A DNA stretch of 64,000 nt from Oryzomonas japonica (GCF_008802365.1 NZ_VZQZ01000001.1:434001-498000); one strand, 5' to 3'. Shown: positions 12,145 through 21,350, counted from the stretch's first letter. A program made the numbers and translations. Notes: a model not told the origin generated them from the sequence alone.

Positions 12145-12879
12145 TTAAAACGTCGCGGCCGACGCCGCGATCTGGTGAACGGGAACACCGATGCCTGCCG
12201 GGACGGGGCGCTCGGCGACGAGATCCGCCTGCCCGATACCCCCGGCAACCAGGTGAATGGTCCTGCCGCCGAGGCGGTCCGCATGGTTCGGTTCGTGGGT
12301 TGTCATGATGGTGCATACCCCTTGCCGGGGGAGGGAGATGATAAGGGATTCCAGCAACCGGGCTGTTTCGTGGTCCACGTTGGCGAGCGGCTCATCCAGC
12401 AGAAGCACCCGCGGCTTGAGGGCCAGTGCCCGCGCCATGGCCACCCGGCGGATCTCGCCGCCGGAAAGTTGCAGCGCATTGCGCCGCGCGAAACCGCCCA
12501 GATTGGTCTGGGCCAGGGCCGCGTCAACCCGCTGCCGCTGCTCAGCTGCACCGATGCCCCGCACTCCGAGGCCGTAGGCGACATTCTCAAAGACGCTGCC
12601 GGCGAAGAGATAGGGAAACTGCTGCATGAGGGTGACGTTGCGCCGCAACCTGAAGAGGGAGGGGCTCCCCCATGGCACCGGGGTACCGTCAAAGATGACC
12701 CGGCCTGACGTGGGAGGGGCCAGAAATGCCAGGACATTGAGGAGGGTGCTCTTGCCCGCCCCGTTGGCGCCGGTCAGGATGTGGAGGCGGCTCCCCCCGA
12801 TGGCCAGACGGTGCACGTCAAGCACCCGTTGGCCGTCGAAAACCATGGTAAGCTCATGTATGTTGTAGATGTCGTCCAC
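12145..12879 (-). CDS. tupC: Tungstate ABC transporter, ATP-binding protein
   Basis: A 244-residue ABC ATPase with Walker A GANGAGKST near residue 37, a Q-loop in LMQQFPYLF, the signature LSGGE, Walker B RVLLLDEPLA, and an H-loop histidine in TTHEPNH. It powers import of tungstate through TupB. The specificity call comes from its neighbours: the adjacent binding protein has the TupA sequence pattern. The gap to tupB is three bases and to mobB 26 bases, all on the minus strand. Confidence 0.88.
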   Translation of the reverse strand: MDDIYNIHELTMVFDGQRVLDVHRLAIGGSRLHILTGANGAGKSTLLNVLAFLAPPTSGRVIFDGTPVPWGSPSLFRLRRNVTLMQQFPYLFAGSVFENVAYGLGVRGIGAAEQRQRVDAALAQTNLGGFARRNALQLSGGEIRRVAMARALALKPRVLLLDEPLANVDHETARLLESLIISLPRQGVCTIMTTHEPNHADRLGGRTIHLVAGGIGQADLVAERPVPAGIGVPVHQIAASAATF

Positions 12880-12882
12880 GGA

Positions 12883-13569
12883 CTACCTTTGCTGGAGTGT
12901 ATTGAGAAACAGGTTGATCACCAGGGCCACGGTCATCAGGATGATGCCCAGGGCGAGACCGAAAGCGAACTCCCCCTTGCTGGTCTCCAGGGCGATGGCG
13001 GTGGTCATGGTCCGGGTATAGCCGCGGATGTTGCCGCCGAGCATCATGGCCACCCCTACCTCGGCAATGATCCGCCCGAAGCCGGCGATCAGGGCGGCGA
13101 TGATGCCGAAACGCACCTGGCGCATCAACTGAAACACCGCCTGGAGCGGGCTGGCCCCCAGGGTCAGGGCCGTGGGCAGGATGCGCGGGTCGGCCCCCTG
13201 GATGACGCTGACCGTATAGTTGGCAACGATCGGCACCGCCAGGAGGGTCTGGCCGATGACCATGGCCGATGGCGTGAACAGGAGCCCCATGGCCCCCAAC
13301 GGCCCCTGGCGGCTCAGTATCCCGTAGAGCACGAGACCCACCACGACGGTCGGCATGGCCATGAGCGTATTCAGCAGCGTAATGACGGCCCGCTTCAGGG
13401 GGAATTCGTGCAGCCCCACCGCAACCCCGGCCGGAATCCCGACCGCCGCCGCCAGGACGATGGCACAGCCGGAAACCGCCAGGGACGTCGTCACCGTCGC
13501 AAAGACCTCCGGGTCAAAGGAGGCGATCAGCGCGACCGAGGTATGCAGGGATTCGGCGATAAACCCCAC
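12883..13569 (-). CDS. tupB: Tungstate ABC transporter, permease
   Basis: A 228-residue inner-membrane permease with about five hydrophobic segments and the EAA-type coupling loop (ALTLGASPLQAVFQLM, about residues 135-150) that contacts the ATPase. The length and the GRIIAEVGVAMMLGGNIRG stretch are characteristic of TupB/WtpB permeases. Its start follows the tupA stop directly, indicating tight coupling in the operon. Confidence 0.9.
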   Translation of the reverse strand: MGFIAESLHTSVALIASFDPEVFATVTTSLAVSGCAIVLAAAVGIPAGVAVGLHEFPLKRAVITLLNTLMAMPTVVVGLVLYGILSRQGPLGAMGLLFTPSAMVIGQTLLAVPIVANYTVSVIQGADPRILPTALTLGASPLQAVFQLMRQVRFGIIAALIAGFGRIIAEVGVAMMLGGNIRGYTRTMTTAIALETSKGEFAFGLALGIILMTVALVINLFLNTLQQR

Positions 13570-14388
13570 TTAACGCCCCTTCGTGCCGTAGGTGAAGAAG
13601 ACCGGGTCACCGTGGACCCGGAAGGTCGCAATGACCTTCTGCCCTTCGGGGCCGGTAATGTAGTCGATGAACTTCATGGCCAGGGCGCTCTTGACATGGG
13701 GGAAGCGTTTGGGGTTGACGGCGATGACGCCGTAGGGGTTGAAAAGCCCCTTTTCCCCTTCGAAGACGGTCTTCAGGTCGGTCTTGCCGGAGCGGTAGGC
13801 GTTGTAGGTGCCCCGGTCGGCCAGGGTATAGGCCCGCCGTTCGGTGGCCATGGTGATCACCTCACCCATGCCCTGGCCCGATTCCACATACCACGAGCCG
13901 CCAGGCTTCATGCCCGCAGCCTTCCAGATCTCTTTTTCCTTCTGGTGGGTGCCGGACTCGTCGCCGCGGGAGACGAAGGGGGAGCGGGCGGCGGCGATGC
14001 GCTTGAAGGCCTCTGCCGCGGTCTTGGCGCTCTTGACCCGCGCCGGGTCGCCGGCCGGTCCGATGATGATGAAGTCGTTGTACATGACGTCCCTGCGGTT
14101 GACCCCGAAACCGGCGGCCACAAAGGCGTCTTCAAGGGCGCGGGCGTGCACCAGCACCACGTCCACATCGCCGGTCTCCCCCAGTTTCAGGGCCTTGCCG
14201 GTGCCGACGGAGATGACATCCACCGCGCAGTTGTACTTCTTTTCAAAAGGGGGCAGGAGCACCTTGAGCAGCCCCGAGTTTTCGGTGGAGGTGGTGGTGG
14301 ACATGCGCAGGCGTTCGCCGGCTGCGGCAACGCTGCACAGGCCCAGCATAAGGGCAAGGGTCATTCCGAATTTCAAAAGCGTTTTCAC
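13570..14388 (-). CDS. tupA: Tungstate-binding periplasmic protein
   Basis: The 272-residue protein has a signal peptide (TLALMLGLCSVAAAG, about residues 10-24). It then shows the TupA oxyanion-site motifs TTTSTENSGLL and SRGDESGTH, plus VGTGKALKLGETGDVDVV. These separate the tungstate-selective Tup family from the molybdate binder ModA. The start is GTG at 14388, preceded by GGAGGAATGCA; the frame stays open upstream through the leader RNA but that part is not protein-like. It is the first gene of a six-gene operon whose leader resembles a Moco/Tuco riboswitch. Confidence 0.92.
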   Translation of the reverse strand: MKTLLKFGMTLALMLGLCSVAAAGERLRMSTTTSTENSGLLKVLLPPFEKKYNCAVDVISVGTGKALKLGETGDVDVVLVHARALEDAFVAAGFGVNRRDVMYNDFIIIGPAGDPARVKSAKTAAEAFKRIAAARSPFVSRGDESGTHQKEKEIWKAAGMKPGGSWYVESGQGMGEVITMATERRAYTLADRGTYNAYRSGKTDLKTVFEGEKGLFNPYGVIAVNPKRFPHVKSALAMKFIDYITGPEGQKVIATFRVHGDPVFFTYGTKGR

Positions 14389-14446
14389 TGCATTCCTCCG
14401 CACGGATAGATGTGATGCTCTCTGGAAAAACATTGAAACCTCGATA

Positions 14447-14482
14447 CATAAAAGGGCTCCTTCCTTATGGAAAGAACCCTTT
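14447..14482 (-). terminator. Leader terminator hairpin (riboswitch expression platform)
   Basis: Arms 14451-14464 and 14469-14482 form a 14-bp stem with two G-U pairs and a four-base loop; on the minus strand it ends in a short U tract (CCCUUUUAUG). It lies between the structured leader and the tupA start, the position expected for regulated premature termination. Confidence 0.65.
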
Positions 14483-14504
14483 GAGCGTGCAAGACAGCAG
14501 CATA

Positions 14505-14605
14505 TCGCTATCGGGTCTCCTTTCCAAAAGGGAGGCGCAGCCGTTTCCCGCAGTGCCCATTGACCGGCCGCCACGGGGTAACCCGACAGGCGGAACGGCT
14601 CGGAG
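14505..14605 (-). ncRNA. Candidate Moco/Tuco riboswitch in the tupA leader
   Basis: The roughly 100-nt leader can fold densely. One pairing is AGCCGTT (14600-14594) with AACGGCT (14545-14539). Within the loop lies CCGCC/GGCGG enclosing CGGG/CCCG. A separate CTCC..GGAG hairpin with A-T extension occupies about 14518-14534. A 9-bp pairing of CTGTCGGGT (14589-14581) with ACCCGATAG (14516-14508) crosses the first, so it is either a pseudoknot or the switching alternative. Moco and Tuco RNAs precede molybdate/tungstate transport and cofactor genes in Geobacter relatives, which fits exactly. I identify it by context and general look, not by an alignment. Confidence 0.55.
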
Positions 14606-14622
14606 ATGTGTATGTCTTATAT

Positions 14623-14651
14623 ATACTACCTGTTCAGTAGAGCCGAGTCAA
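14623..14651 (-). promoter_or_regulatory. Promoter of the tup-mobB-moaA operon
   Basis: On the minus strand TTGACT (14651-14646) and TAGTAT (14628-14623) are separated by 17 bases, placing the start site just before the structured leader. It lies in the 285-base gap after the fdhD-mobA stop, so the tup operon can be expressed independently of the formate dehydrogenase genes. Confidence 0.6.
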
Positions 14652-14672
14652 TTTCCTCTTAACGACGTCTCC

Positions 14673-16088
14673 CTAGCCGCTGTGGACGGCAAGGGCGGCT
14701 TCGGGATGGTTCTTTACCCGCTCGCCGTCGCGCAACTCGAAGTAGTCGGCCGGGGTATTGATATTCCTGAAGGAGTCGAGCGAGGGGTCAAAGGTTGTGA
14801 CCTCGTCCCGGGAAAAGACGCAGACCCTGGCCTCGGGAAAGAAGGAGACGATCCTCCTGCTACCCGACTGGAGCGCCTTTTCCATGGCGTCGTGGCATTG
14901 TTTGCCGTAAAAGGCGTGCAGCGGTTCCAACCCCTTTTCCCCTTCGGGAATGATCACGTCGGCCTTGGTCCTCAGGGTAGCCAGCCTCTTGATCAAGGCG
15001 CTGTTCAGATAGGGCATGTCGCAGGCCACGGCAAAGATATGGGGGGTGTCGCTGTGATGCAGGCCCGAGTGCAATCCGGCCAGTGCTCCCATGCCGGGAT
15101 GCAGGTCGGGCACTTTGCGGCAGGGGAGGAAGGCATATTCATCCGGGGTGTTGGTGACGAGAATGACCTCGTCGAACAATTCCGACATCTGGCGGTAGAT
15201 GGCCTCGATGAAGCGTCCCCCCTTGTAGGGGAGGAGCGCCTTGTTGCTCCGCATGCGGCTGGATTTGCCCCCGGCCAGGATGACGCCCGTGACGCCTGGA
15301 ATCGACCTGCCCGTGGGGGAAGCGTGCCGGCCCACCTCGGCGGCAATGGTCTCGGGGTGGCTGTACACGGTAAACTTGCCGCCGCGCACGTAACCGATGA
15401 GGGTGATGCCGGCCTCCTCGCACATGGTGATGGCCATATCGGTGGGGGAGGTGCGGGAAGCGATGAGGGTGATGCCCAGCAACGCGGCCTTGGCCGCCAT
15501 CTCGGTGGAAATCCGGCCCGACGTGACCAGCAGCTTGCCGGCCAGGTCGATGTTCTTTATGAGCGCTTCGCCGGCGATGCGGTCCAGGGTGTTGTGTCTG
15601 CCGATATCCTCGGCGGCGAGGATGATGCCTTGGTCGTCGCCCACCGCTGCCGAATGGATACCCCCGTGGCTGCGATACTGTTCCGACCGGCGGTTCAGCT
15701 CGTCCATCAGGCGAAAGATCGTATCCGCCGTCACCCGGGCGGGCGGGGCCGGGACGGTGCGCGCTTCGGCGCTGGGCAGGTTGAAGGTGATGCCGGTCCC
15801 GCAGCCGGAGGTGAGGACCGGCTTGAGACGCTCCGGCAGTTCGCCCTTGATGCGGACATTGGCGGTGCCGAAATCTTCGCACACCGCCAGCATGTGGAAA
15901 TCACTGATGCAGGTCACGAAGCCCTGTAGGCGGAGAAAGCCGGCCACCAGGAAGCGGAGATCGTGGGGCGAGGCGATGAGGGTGGCTATTTCCCGGCCGT
16001 TGACATGGAGAACGACCGGAAACTCGCGGACGGTATCGCCCTGCTGTTCTTCAAGCCTCCCCTGGTGGTACACATGGGTTGTTTTCAT
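14673..16088 (-). CDS. FdhD-MobA fusion: sulfurtransferase plus molybdopterin guanylyltransferase
   Basis: A 471-residue two-domain protein. Residues about 1-260 are FdhD, which passes sulfur from IscS to the bis-MGD cofactor so formate dehydrogenase becomes active; its mobile-loop cysteine is in TSGCGTG, and EDIGRHN and SGRISTEM are family signatures. Residues about 270-460 are MobA, which adds GMP to molybdopterin, with the nucleotide-binding VILAGGKSSRM and VACDMPYL motifs. The MobA loop reads RMRSNK where most have RMGxxK. The fusion joins the two last cofactor steps before insertion. It lies 91 bases after the membrane subunit of the enzyme it serves. The ATG at 16088 has a weak ribosome-binding site. 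Confidence 0.9.
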   Translation of the reverse strand: MKTTHVYHQGRLEEQQGDTVREFPVVLHVNGREIATLIASPHDLRFLVAGFLRLQGFVTCISDFHMLAVCEDFGTANVRIKGELPERLKPVLTSGCGTGITFNLPSAEARTVPAPPARVTADTIFRLMDELNRRSEQYRSHGGIHSAAVGDDQGIILAAEDIGRHNTLDRIAGEALIKNIDLAGKLLVTSGRISTEMAAKAALLGITLIASRTSPTDMAITMCEEAGITLIGYVRGGKFTVYSHPETIAAEVGRHASPTGRSIPGVTGVILAGGKSSRMRSNKALLPYKGGRFIEAIYRQMSELFDEVILVTNTPDEYAFLPCRKVPDLHPGMGALAGLHSGLHHSDTPHIFAVACDMPYLNSALIKRLATLRTKADVIIPEGEKGLEPLHAFYGKQCHDAMEKALQSGSRRIVSFFPEARVCVFSRDEVTTFDPSLDSFRNINTPADYFELRDGERVKNHPEAALAVHSG

Positions 16089-16179
16089 ACGCGCATAACC
16101 TATTATGAGTTGTTGAAGGGGGCGCGGAAGCTGCACCGCGAACGGTATGACTTCCGTACCCCCGGACAAGATGCTTGAT

Positions 16180-17391
16180 CTATGCTTCGTGTGCCGCCTT
16201 GAGTCCCTCGGAGCCCTTTTCCAATTTGCGGAAATGGTCCGGGATCGTGTAGTCGGTGGCCTCGGGATGGTGTTCGAAGATCGGGAAATACTTGGCGATC
16301 AGCACGAAGAAGAGGATATGTGCCGAGATGATGCCCATGGTCACCAGCGACTCGATGACGGACGGGACGTAGATCTGCTGTCCCGCCTGTTCCATGCCGA
16401 ACATGGAGACGTTGAAGCGGTTCAGGACCAGCCCGAACAACACAAAGCTGGCGGCCCGCAGCTGCAATTTCTTGTCGGTGCGGATTCGGTTGGTCAGGTA
16501 CATGCAAAAGGGCACAAACACCCCGATGACCATCTCAACCAAAAACAGGGCCAGGAGCACCGGCCGGTCGAAGAGCGGACCGTGGGAGAGGAACGCCAGG
16601 GCGTAGGCCTTCACCGCGATATAGACCCCCATGACCCAGGGGATGATCTTGGTCAGGGTGGCCAACAGGTCCGACTCGTCCGGTTGCCCCATGTATTTAT
16701 GCACCAAACTGGCCTCGAAGATGACGATGGAGAGGCCGGTGAAGATGGAGGAAAGCCAGAACTGGAGCGGCAGAAGCGGGTTGTACCAGAGGTTGTGCAG
16801 CTTATCCACGGCGATCAGGAAGAACGTGCCCAGGGTTGACTGGTGCAGGGTAGAGATCATGGCCGCCAGGATGGCAAAGGGGATCTCCAGGGTGCGCAGC
16901 AGGCGCAGCGGCAGGTGCCAGCCGAAGCGCTCGGCCACCGGGTGAAGGAACTCCAGCGTCAGGACCGTGGTATAGGCCATGATGCACATGGAAACCTCGA
17001 ACATGGGGGAGTGAACGTTCCAGTACAGAAGGACGTTGATGCCGCGCTGGGGCTGCCCCAGGTCGAGCAGCAGGCCGATGCAGACCAGGGAGTAGCCCAG
17101 GAAGCCGGTGATGATGGCCGGCCTGACCAGGGGCTCCAGCTTCTTGATGTGGAACACGTGGGCCACGACGCCGATGGTGAACGCCCCGGCCGCCAGGGGC
17201 ACCGAGGTGACGACGTCGAAGGAGATCCACAGGCCCCAGGGGTAGGTGTCGTTCAGGTTGGTGGTGACCCCCAGGCCGAAGATAAAGCGTGCCAGGGCGG
17301 CCAGGGCGCCGACTCCGGTCAGGGCGATCATCAGTTGGATGAAACGGTGATAGCCTTTGATTTCATTGATAACCAGCTTGGCCGCGGTCAT
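16180..17391 (-). CDS. Formate dehydrogenase membrane subunit, NrfD/HybB-like
   Basis: A 403-residue integral membrane protein with about nine to ten hydrophobic helices and NrfD-family sequence such as YPWGLWISFDV near residue 50 and HQSTLGTFF. NrfD-type subunits bind quinone without haem and replace the cytochrome b (FdnI) used in E. coli formate dehydrogenase-N. Its ATG overlaps the stop of the iron-sulfur subunit by four bases, so the two are translated together. It would deliver electrons from periplasmic formate oxidation to the menaquinone pool. Confidence 0.87.
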   Translation of the reverse strand: MTAAKLVINEIKGYHRFIQLMIALTGVGALAALARFIFGLGVTTNLNDTYPWGLWISFDVVTSVPLAAGAFTIGVVAHVFHIKKLEPLVRPAIITGFLGYSLVCIGLLLDLGQPQRGINVLLYWNVHSPMFEVSMCIMAYTTVLTLEFLHPVAERFGWHLPLRLLRTLEIPFAILAAMISTLHQSTLGTFFLIAVDKLHNLWYNPLLPLQFWLSSIFTGLSIVIFEASLVHKYMGQPDESDLLATLTKIIPWVMGVYIAVKAYALAFLSHGPLFDRPVLLALFLVEMVIGVFVPFCMYLTNRIRTDKKLQLRAASFVLFGLVLNRFNVSMFGMEQAGQQIYVPSVIESLVTMGIISAHILFFVLIAKYFPIFEHHPEATDYTIPDHFRKLEKGSEGLKAAHEA

Positions 17392-18236
17392 TGGTCCTCC
17401 TCCTTCTGCTCCGGCTTCACGCGGGAATTTTTGAACTCCTCCTCACGACGTATGCGCTCCTTGCGGTGCTGGAACCACGTAATGGCCGAGAGGGTGCCGC
17501 CGACCCCCAGGAAGATGCCCGGCACCAGGCGCAGGGCCTGCCAGGTGTAGGAGGGGAGGGGACGCTTGGTCACCTGTTTAAAGCCCAATTCGTCCAGGGG
17601 CTGGTGGGTCAGGTAGAGGACACTGGTACCGCCGGCCTCTTCCTTGCCGTAGATGGCCTGGAAATAACGATCAGGCCGGCTTTTGATGCGTCGTTCCGCC
17701 TCTTGCAGCATGTCTGCCCGGTTGCCGTAGGTGATGGCCGTGGGGCAGGCGGTGGCGCAGGCCGGTTGCAGCCCTTCCTTGACCCGGCTGTAGCAGCCGG
17801 TGCACTTGCGCACCAGGGGGAAGGCCTTGCTCCATTCATACTTGGGGATGCCGAAGGGGCAGGCCACCATGCAGAAACGGCAGCCGATGCAGCGTTTTTC
17901 GTCGTAGACCACCGGGCCTTCTGCGGTCTTCTTGAAGGCACCCACCGGGCAGACCGAGGCGCAGGCCGGCTCGTTGCAGTGCATGCACATCTCTTTGTAA
18001 AAGGCGAACTCGTTCTGTCCGTGTTTCTGGTAGTCCCGGAACTTGATCCGGGTAAAGGTGTACTCGGACATGGCGGGGGGGTTCTGGTACCCTTCGCCGC
18101 TGAAAAACACGGTCTTCTCCGCCTTGAGTTGGTTCCACTGCTTACAGGCCACCTGGCAGCCGCGGCAGCCGGTGCATTTGGTCGTATCGATCAGGAACGA
18201 CTTGGTTTTATTGAAATCAATGTGTCCGCCACTCAT
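17388..18236 (-). CDS. Formate dehydrogenase iron-sulfur (beta) subunit
   Basis: A 282-residue protein with four [4Fe-4S] ferredoxin motifs: CTGCRGCQVAC, CMHCNEPACASVCP, CIGCRFCMVACP, and CTGC paired with CATACP. A single C-terminal membrane helix (about residues 235-255) is followed by a charged tail, the FdnH-type layout in which the subunit is held on the periplasmic face. The start at 18236 follows a GGGGG-rich site and overlaps the alpha-subunit stop by four bases. It wires the catalytic subunit to the NrfD-like membrane protein. Confidence 0.93.
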   Translation of the reverse strand: MSGGHIDFNKTKSFLIDTTKCTGCRGCQVACKQWNQLKAEKTVFFSGEGYQNPPAMSEYTFTRIKFRDYQKHGQNEFAFYKEMCMHCNEPACASVCPVGAFKKTAEGPVVYDEKRCIGCRFCMVACPFGIPKYEWSKAFPLVRKCTGCYSRVKEGLQPACATACPTAITYGNRADMLQEAERRIKSRPDRYFQAIYGKEEAGGTSVLYLTHQPLDELGFKQVTKRPLPSYTWQALRLVPGIFLGVGGTLSAITWFQHRKERIRREEEFKNSRVKPEQKEEDQ

Positions 18237-21200
18237 GCCTTCGTACCCCCTTTCTCGATATTGCAGAGAAACGCTTTGAACTCGGGGATATTGGTGTTGG
18301 CGCATCCCACGGTCGGGGTCAGCAGGTTGGCGCTGTCCCCCTTGGCCAGGCCGGAGTAGCCGAAGTGCCACGGCATGCCGACCTGTTCCACCGACTTACC
18401 GTCCACGTTGAAAGGCTTCAGGCGGGAGGTGACCAGGGCCACCGCCTCGATGGCGCCACGCTCGGTGGTTACCTTGACCTTGTCCCCTTTTTTGATCCCC
18501 TTCTGCTTTGCCAGGGATTCGCTGATCTCCACGAACATGTCCGGTACCAGTTCCACCAGCCAGGGGAGGCTGCGGGTCATGCCGCCGGTCTGCCAGTGCT
18601 CGGTCATGCGGTAGGTTGTGCCGATGAGCGGGAACTTGACGAGGTCGCTGCTGATGTTGGCCGGGATCTTCACCAGCGGGTTGTTCTGCACCTTGGAGAG
18701 CTGATTCCGGGCCGGGCTCTCCATCGGCTCGTAGTGCTCGGGGAAGGGGCCGTCCTTCATATCCAGGGCGTACAGCCGGCCATGCCCCTCGGCCAGCATG
18801 ATGAAGGGGTACTTGCCTTCCTTTGCGTCCTTCATGGGGGGCCAGGGGCCGTCCGGCACATCGCCCTTCCACTTCTTCTCAAGGGCGTCCCAGGCGATGA
18901 CCGGCCGCTTGGGGTTGAACGGCGCGCCGTCCGGCGTGACCGATGCCCGGTTGTAGATGATGCGGCGGTTGAGCGGCCAACACCAGGACCATTTGGGGAA
19001 CAGCCCCAGGCCCGTGGGGTCGGACGCGTCGCGTCGTGCCATCTGGTTTCCTTCCTTGGTATAGGAGCCGCAGTAGATCCAGCAACCGCTGGTGGTGGAA
19101 CCGTCGGCCTGCAGGTACTTGAACATCGGGACTTGGTCCCCCTTCTTGAACTCCAGGGTCTTGTCCTTGTCCACGATGGTCGTGTCCTTGGTGAAGTAAC
19201 CGTTGATCTCCTTGGCCACCAAGTGGACGTCGGGCTCGTGCCCGTCGCCGTAATTCCAGGCAAGTTTGGTGATCGGCTCGGGGAATACCCCCTTGTCCTT
19301 GGTGTAGAGAGCTTGCACGCGTTTGAAGAACTGGTTGATGATCCAGAGATCGCTCTTGGATTCGCCCACCGGTTCCACCGCCTTGTAGCGCCACTGGGCC
19401 CAGCGCCCCGAGTTGGAGATGGAACCTTCCTTCTCCACGGAAGAGGCGGCCGGCAGCATGAATACCTCGGTATGGATATCCTTCGGGTTGACGCCGGGGC
19501 GTTTCCAGAAGATGGAGGTCTCGGTCTGCCACAGGTCCACCGTCACCAGCCACTTCAGCTTGTCCAGGGCGCCACGGGCGCTGTTTGAGTCGGGACCGCC
19601 CATGGCCGGGTTCATGCCCATGCAGACCAGCCCTTCCACCTCGCCTTTGCCCATCCGCTCGATGATCTTGGAGTAGGAATAGTTGCTGCTCCACTTGGGC
19701 AGGTAGTTGTAGCAGAAGTCGTTTTCCGGCGTGGCGTTGTCGCCGTACCACGCCTTGAGCAGGCTGGTGATGTATTTGGGGGTGTTGCCCCACCAGTTGG
19801 CGCTTTTGGCGTCCTTGGTCTTGGGGGTGTACTTCTCGATGTAGGCCTTGAAGTCCGTGTTGGCGAACTCGGGCAGCTTGAGATAGCCGGGCAAGCTGTT
19901 GAAGAGCAGGCCGTAGTCGGTGGAACCCTGGACATTGGACTCGCCGCGCAAGGCGTTGACCCCGCCGCCGGCGATGCCGATGTTGCCCAGCAGCATCTGG
20001 AGCATGGCAACGGCGCGCACGTTCTGGGTGCCGTGGGTCGATTGGGTGATGCCCATGGCATAGAGGATCGTACCGGCCTTGTCGGCGCGGCCCGTGGCGC
20101 AGAAGGTTTTGGCCACCTTGAGGAAATCCTCTTTCTTGGTGCCGGTGATGGAGCAGACCATGTCCGCGTCGTAACGGCTATAATGCTTTTTGAGCAACTG
20201 ATAGACGCAGCGCGGGTCTTTCATGGACATGTCCCGCTTGGGGTTGCCGGCTGCGTCGTTCTCGTAGGCCCAGGATTTCAGGTCGTAACTCTTTTCCTGA
20301 TCGTCGAAAGAGCAGAACAGGCCGTCCTGGAAATTGAACTTCTCGTTGATGATGAAGGCGGCGTTCGTGTACTCCCGAACATACTCCTCGTGGATCATGT
20401 TGTTTTGCAGGGCGTAATTGATCATACCCCCCAAAAAGGCGATATCGGTCCCCGGGCGGAGTTGGGCGTAGATATCCGCCTTGGAGGCGCTTCTGGTGTA
20501 GCGGGGATCGGCGACAATGAGCTTTCCGCCGTCGTCCATGGCCTTTTCGATCCACTTGAAGGAGATCGGGTGATTCTCGGCCGGGTTGCAGCCGATGATG
20601 AAGATGGCGTCGCTGTTTTTCAGGTCAATCCAATGGTTGGTCATGGCACCACGACCGAATGAAGCCGCCAGACCGGCGACTGTAGCGGAGTGTCAAAGTC
20701 GGGCCTGGTGTTCCAGCATCCCGACGCCCATGGCGCGGGAGAACTTGGACCAGAGGTAACATTCCTCGTTGTCCAGTCCGGCCCCGCCGAAAAACGCCAT
20801 GCCTTCGGTGCGGTTCACCACGTATTCCTTGTTGTCCTTCTTATTGATCTCTTTGGCCTTGAAGTTCTTGTCGCGGGTCTCCTTCAGGCGCAGGGCGATG
20901 CGGTCCATGGCCCAGTCCCACGATTTTTCCTCGAACTTGTCCGAACCCGGTGCCCGGTACATGACCTTCTGCAACCGGTTTTCGTTGACCGCCACCTGGA
21001 AGAGCGAACTCCCCTTGGAACAGAGCGAGCCATGGTTGATCGGATGTTGGGGGTCACCCTCGATGTTGACGATCTTGCCGTCCTTGGTGTGGACGAGCAG
21101 GCCGCAGCCGACCGCGCAATAGGGGCAGATGGTGGTGGAACTCTTAAGTCCCTTGATCCTCGTCTGCGGGGCATCGGCGCTCGCCTCGCCCGGCCTGCCG

Positions 21201-21265
21201 GTAAGGGCCACGCCGGCTGCCGCCAGCGCTCCTCCCCGCAGGAAGTCTCTTCGTGACATTCCCAT
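18233..21265 (-). CDS. fdnG: Selenocysteine-containing formate dehydrogenase alpha subunit, Tat-exported
   Basis: The gene must be read through an in-frame TGA (20695-20693) as selenocysteine. The residues before it (MLEHQARL) and after it (HSATVAGLAASFGRGAMTNH) are the active-site context of FdnG-type enzymes, and a SECIS hairpin follows. The product is 1010 residues with Sec at position 191, close to E. coli FdnG. It has a twin-arginine leader (SRRDFLRGG), a [4Fe-4S] motif CPYCAVGC with a later CSKG, and bis-MGD (Mo or W) domains. It oxidises formate to CO2 in the periplasm. Start ATG 21265 has a GGGAG site eight bases upstream; a GTG at 21283 is in frame. Ordinary gene callers will split it in two. 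Confidence 0.96.
20664..20695 (-). promoter_or_regulatory. Bacterial SECIS element with the Sec UGA codon
   Basis: Directly after the UGA, a 6-bp stem GTCGCC (20680-20675) with GGCGGC (20669-20664), including one G-U pair, closes a GGUCU apical loop (20674-20670). The loop starts 21 nt after the first base of UGA, the same spacing as in E. coli fdhF, and GGUCU matches the SelB-binding loop known there. Confidence 0.92.
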
Positions 21266-21296
21266 ACAGCTAACTCCCTTCACTATGAATAATTGT

Positions 21297-21326
21297 CCGG
21301 GTAGCTGAGGACAGATGGCTACCCGG
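21297..21326 (-). promoter_or_regulatory. Hairpin in the 5' leader of the formate dehydrogenase operon
   Basis: CCGGGTAGC (21297-21305) and GCTACCCGG (21318-21326) form a perfect 9-bp stem with a 12-base loop, 32 bases ahead of the start codon and just after the predicted sigma-54 start site. It could stabilise the mRNA or be an activator or repressor site; no T-tract follows. Confidence 0.45.
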
Positions 21327-21350
21327 CGCCTTTGAGGTCACGCGTATACA

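Noticed and set aside
12781-14409. Long plus-strand frame opposite tupC/tupB/tupA
   Set aside because: It is a shadow of the tungstate transporter genes: His/Asp/Gly-rich and without a ribosome-binding site.
18365-19588. Plus-strand frame opposite the formate dehydrogenase gene
   Set aside because: It is antisense to a well-identified enzyme and has no recognisable domain.
20642-20693. Apparent gene end and restart splitting formate dehydrogenase into two genes
   Set aside because: The TGA is selenocysteine with a SECIS; there is no frameshift and the protein continues in frame.
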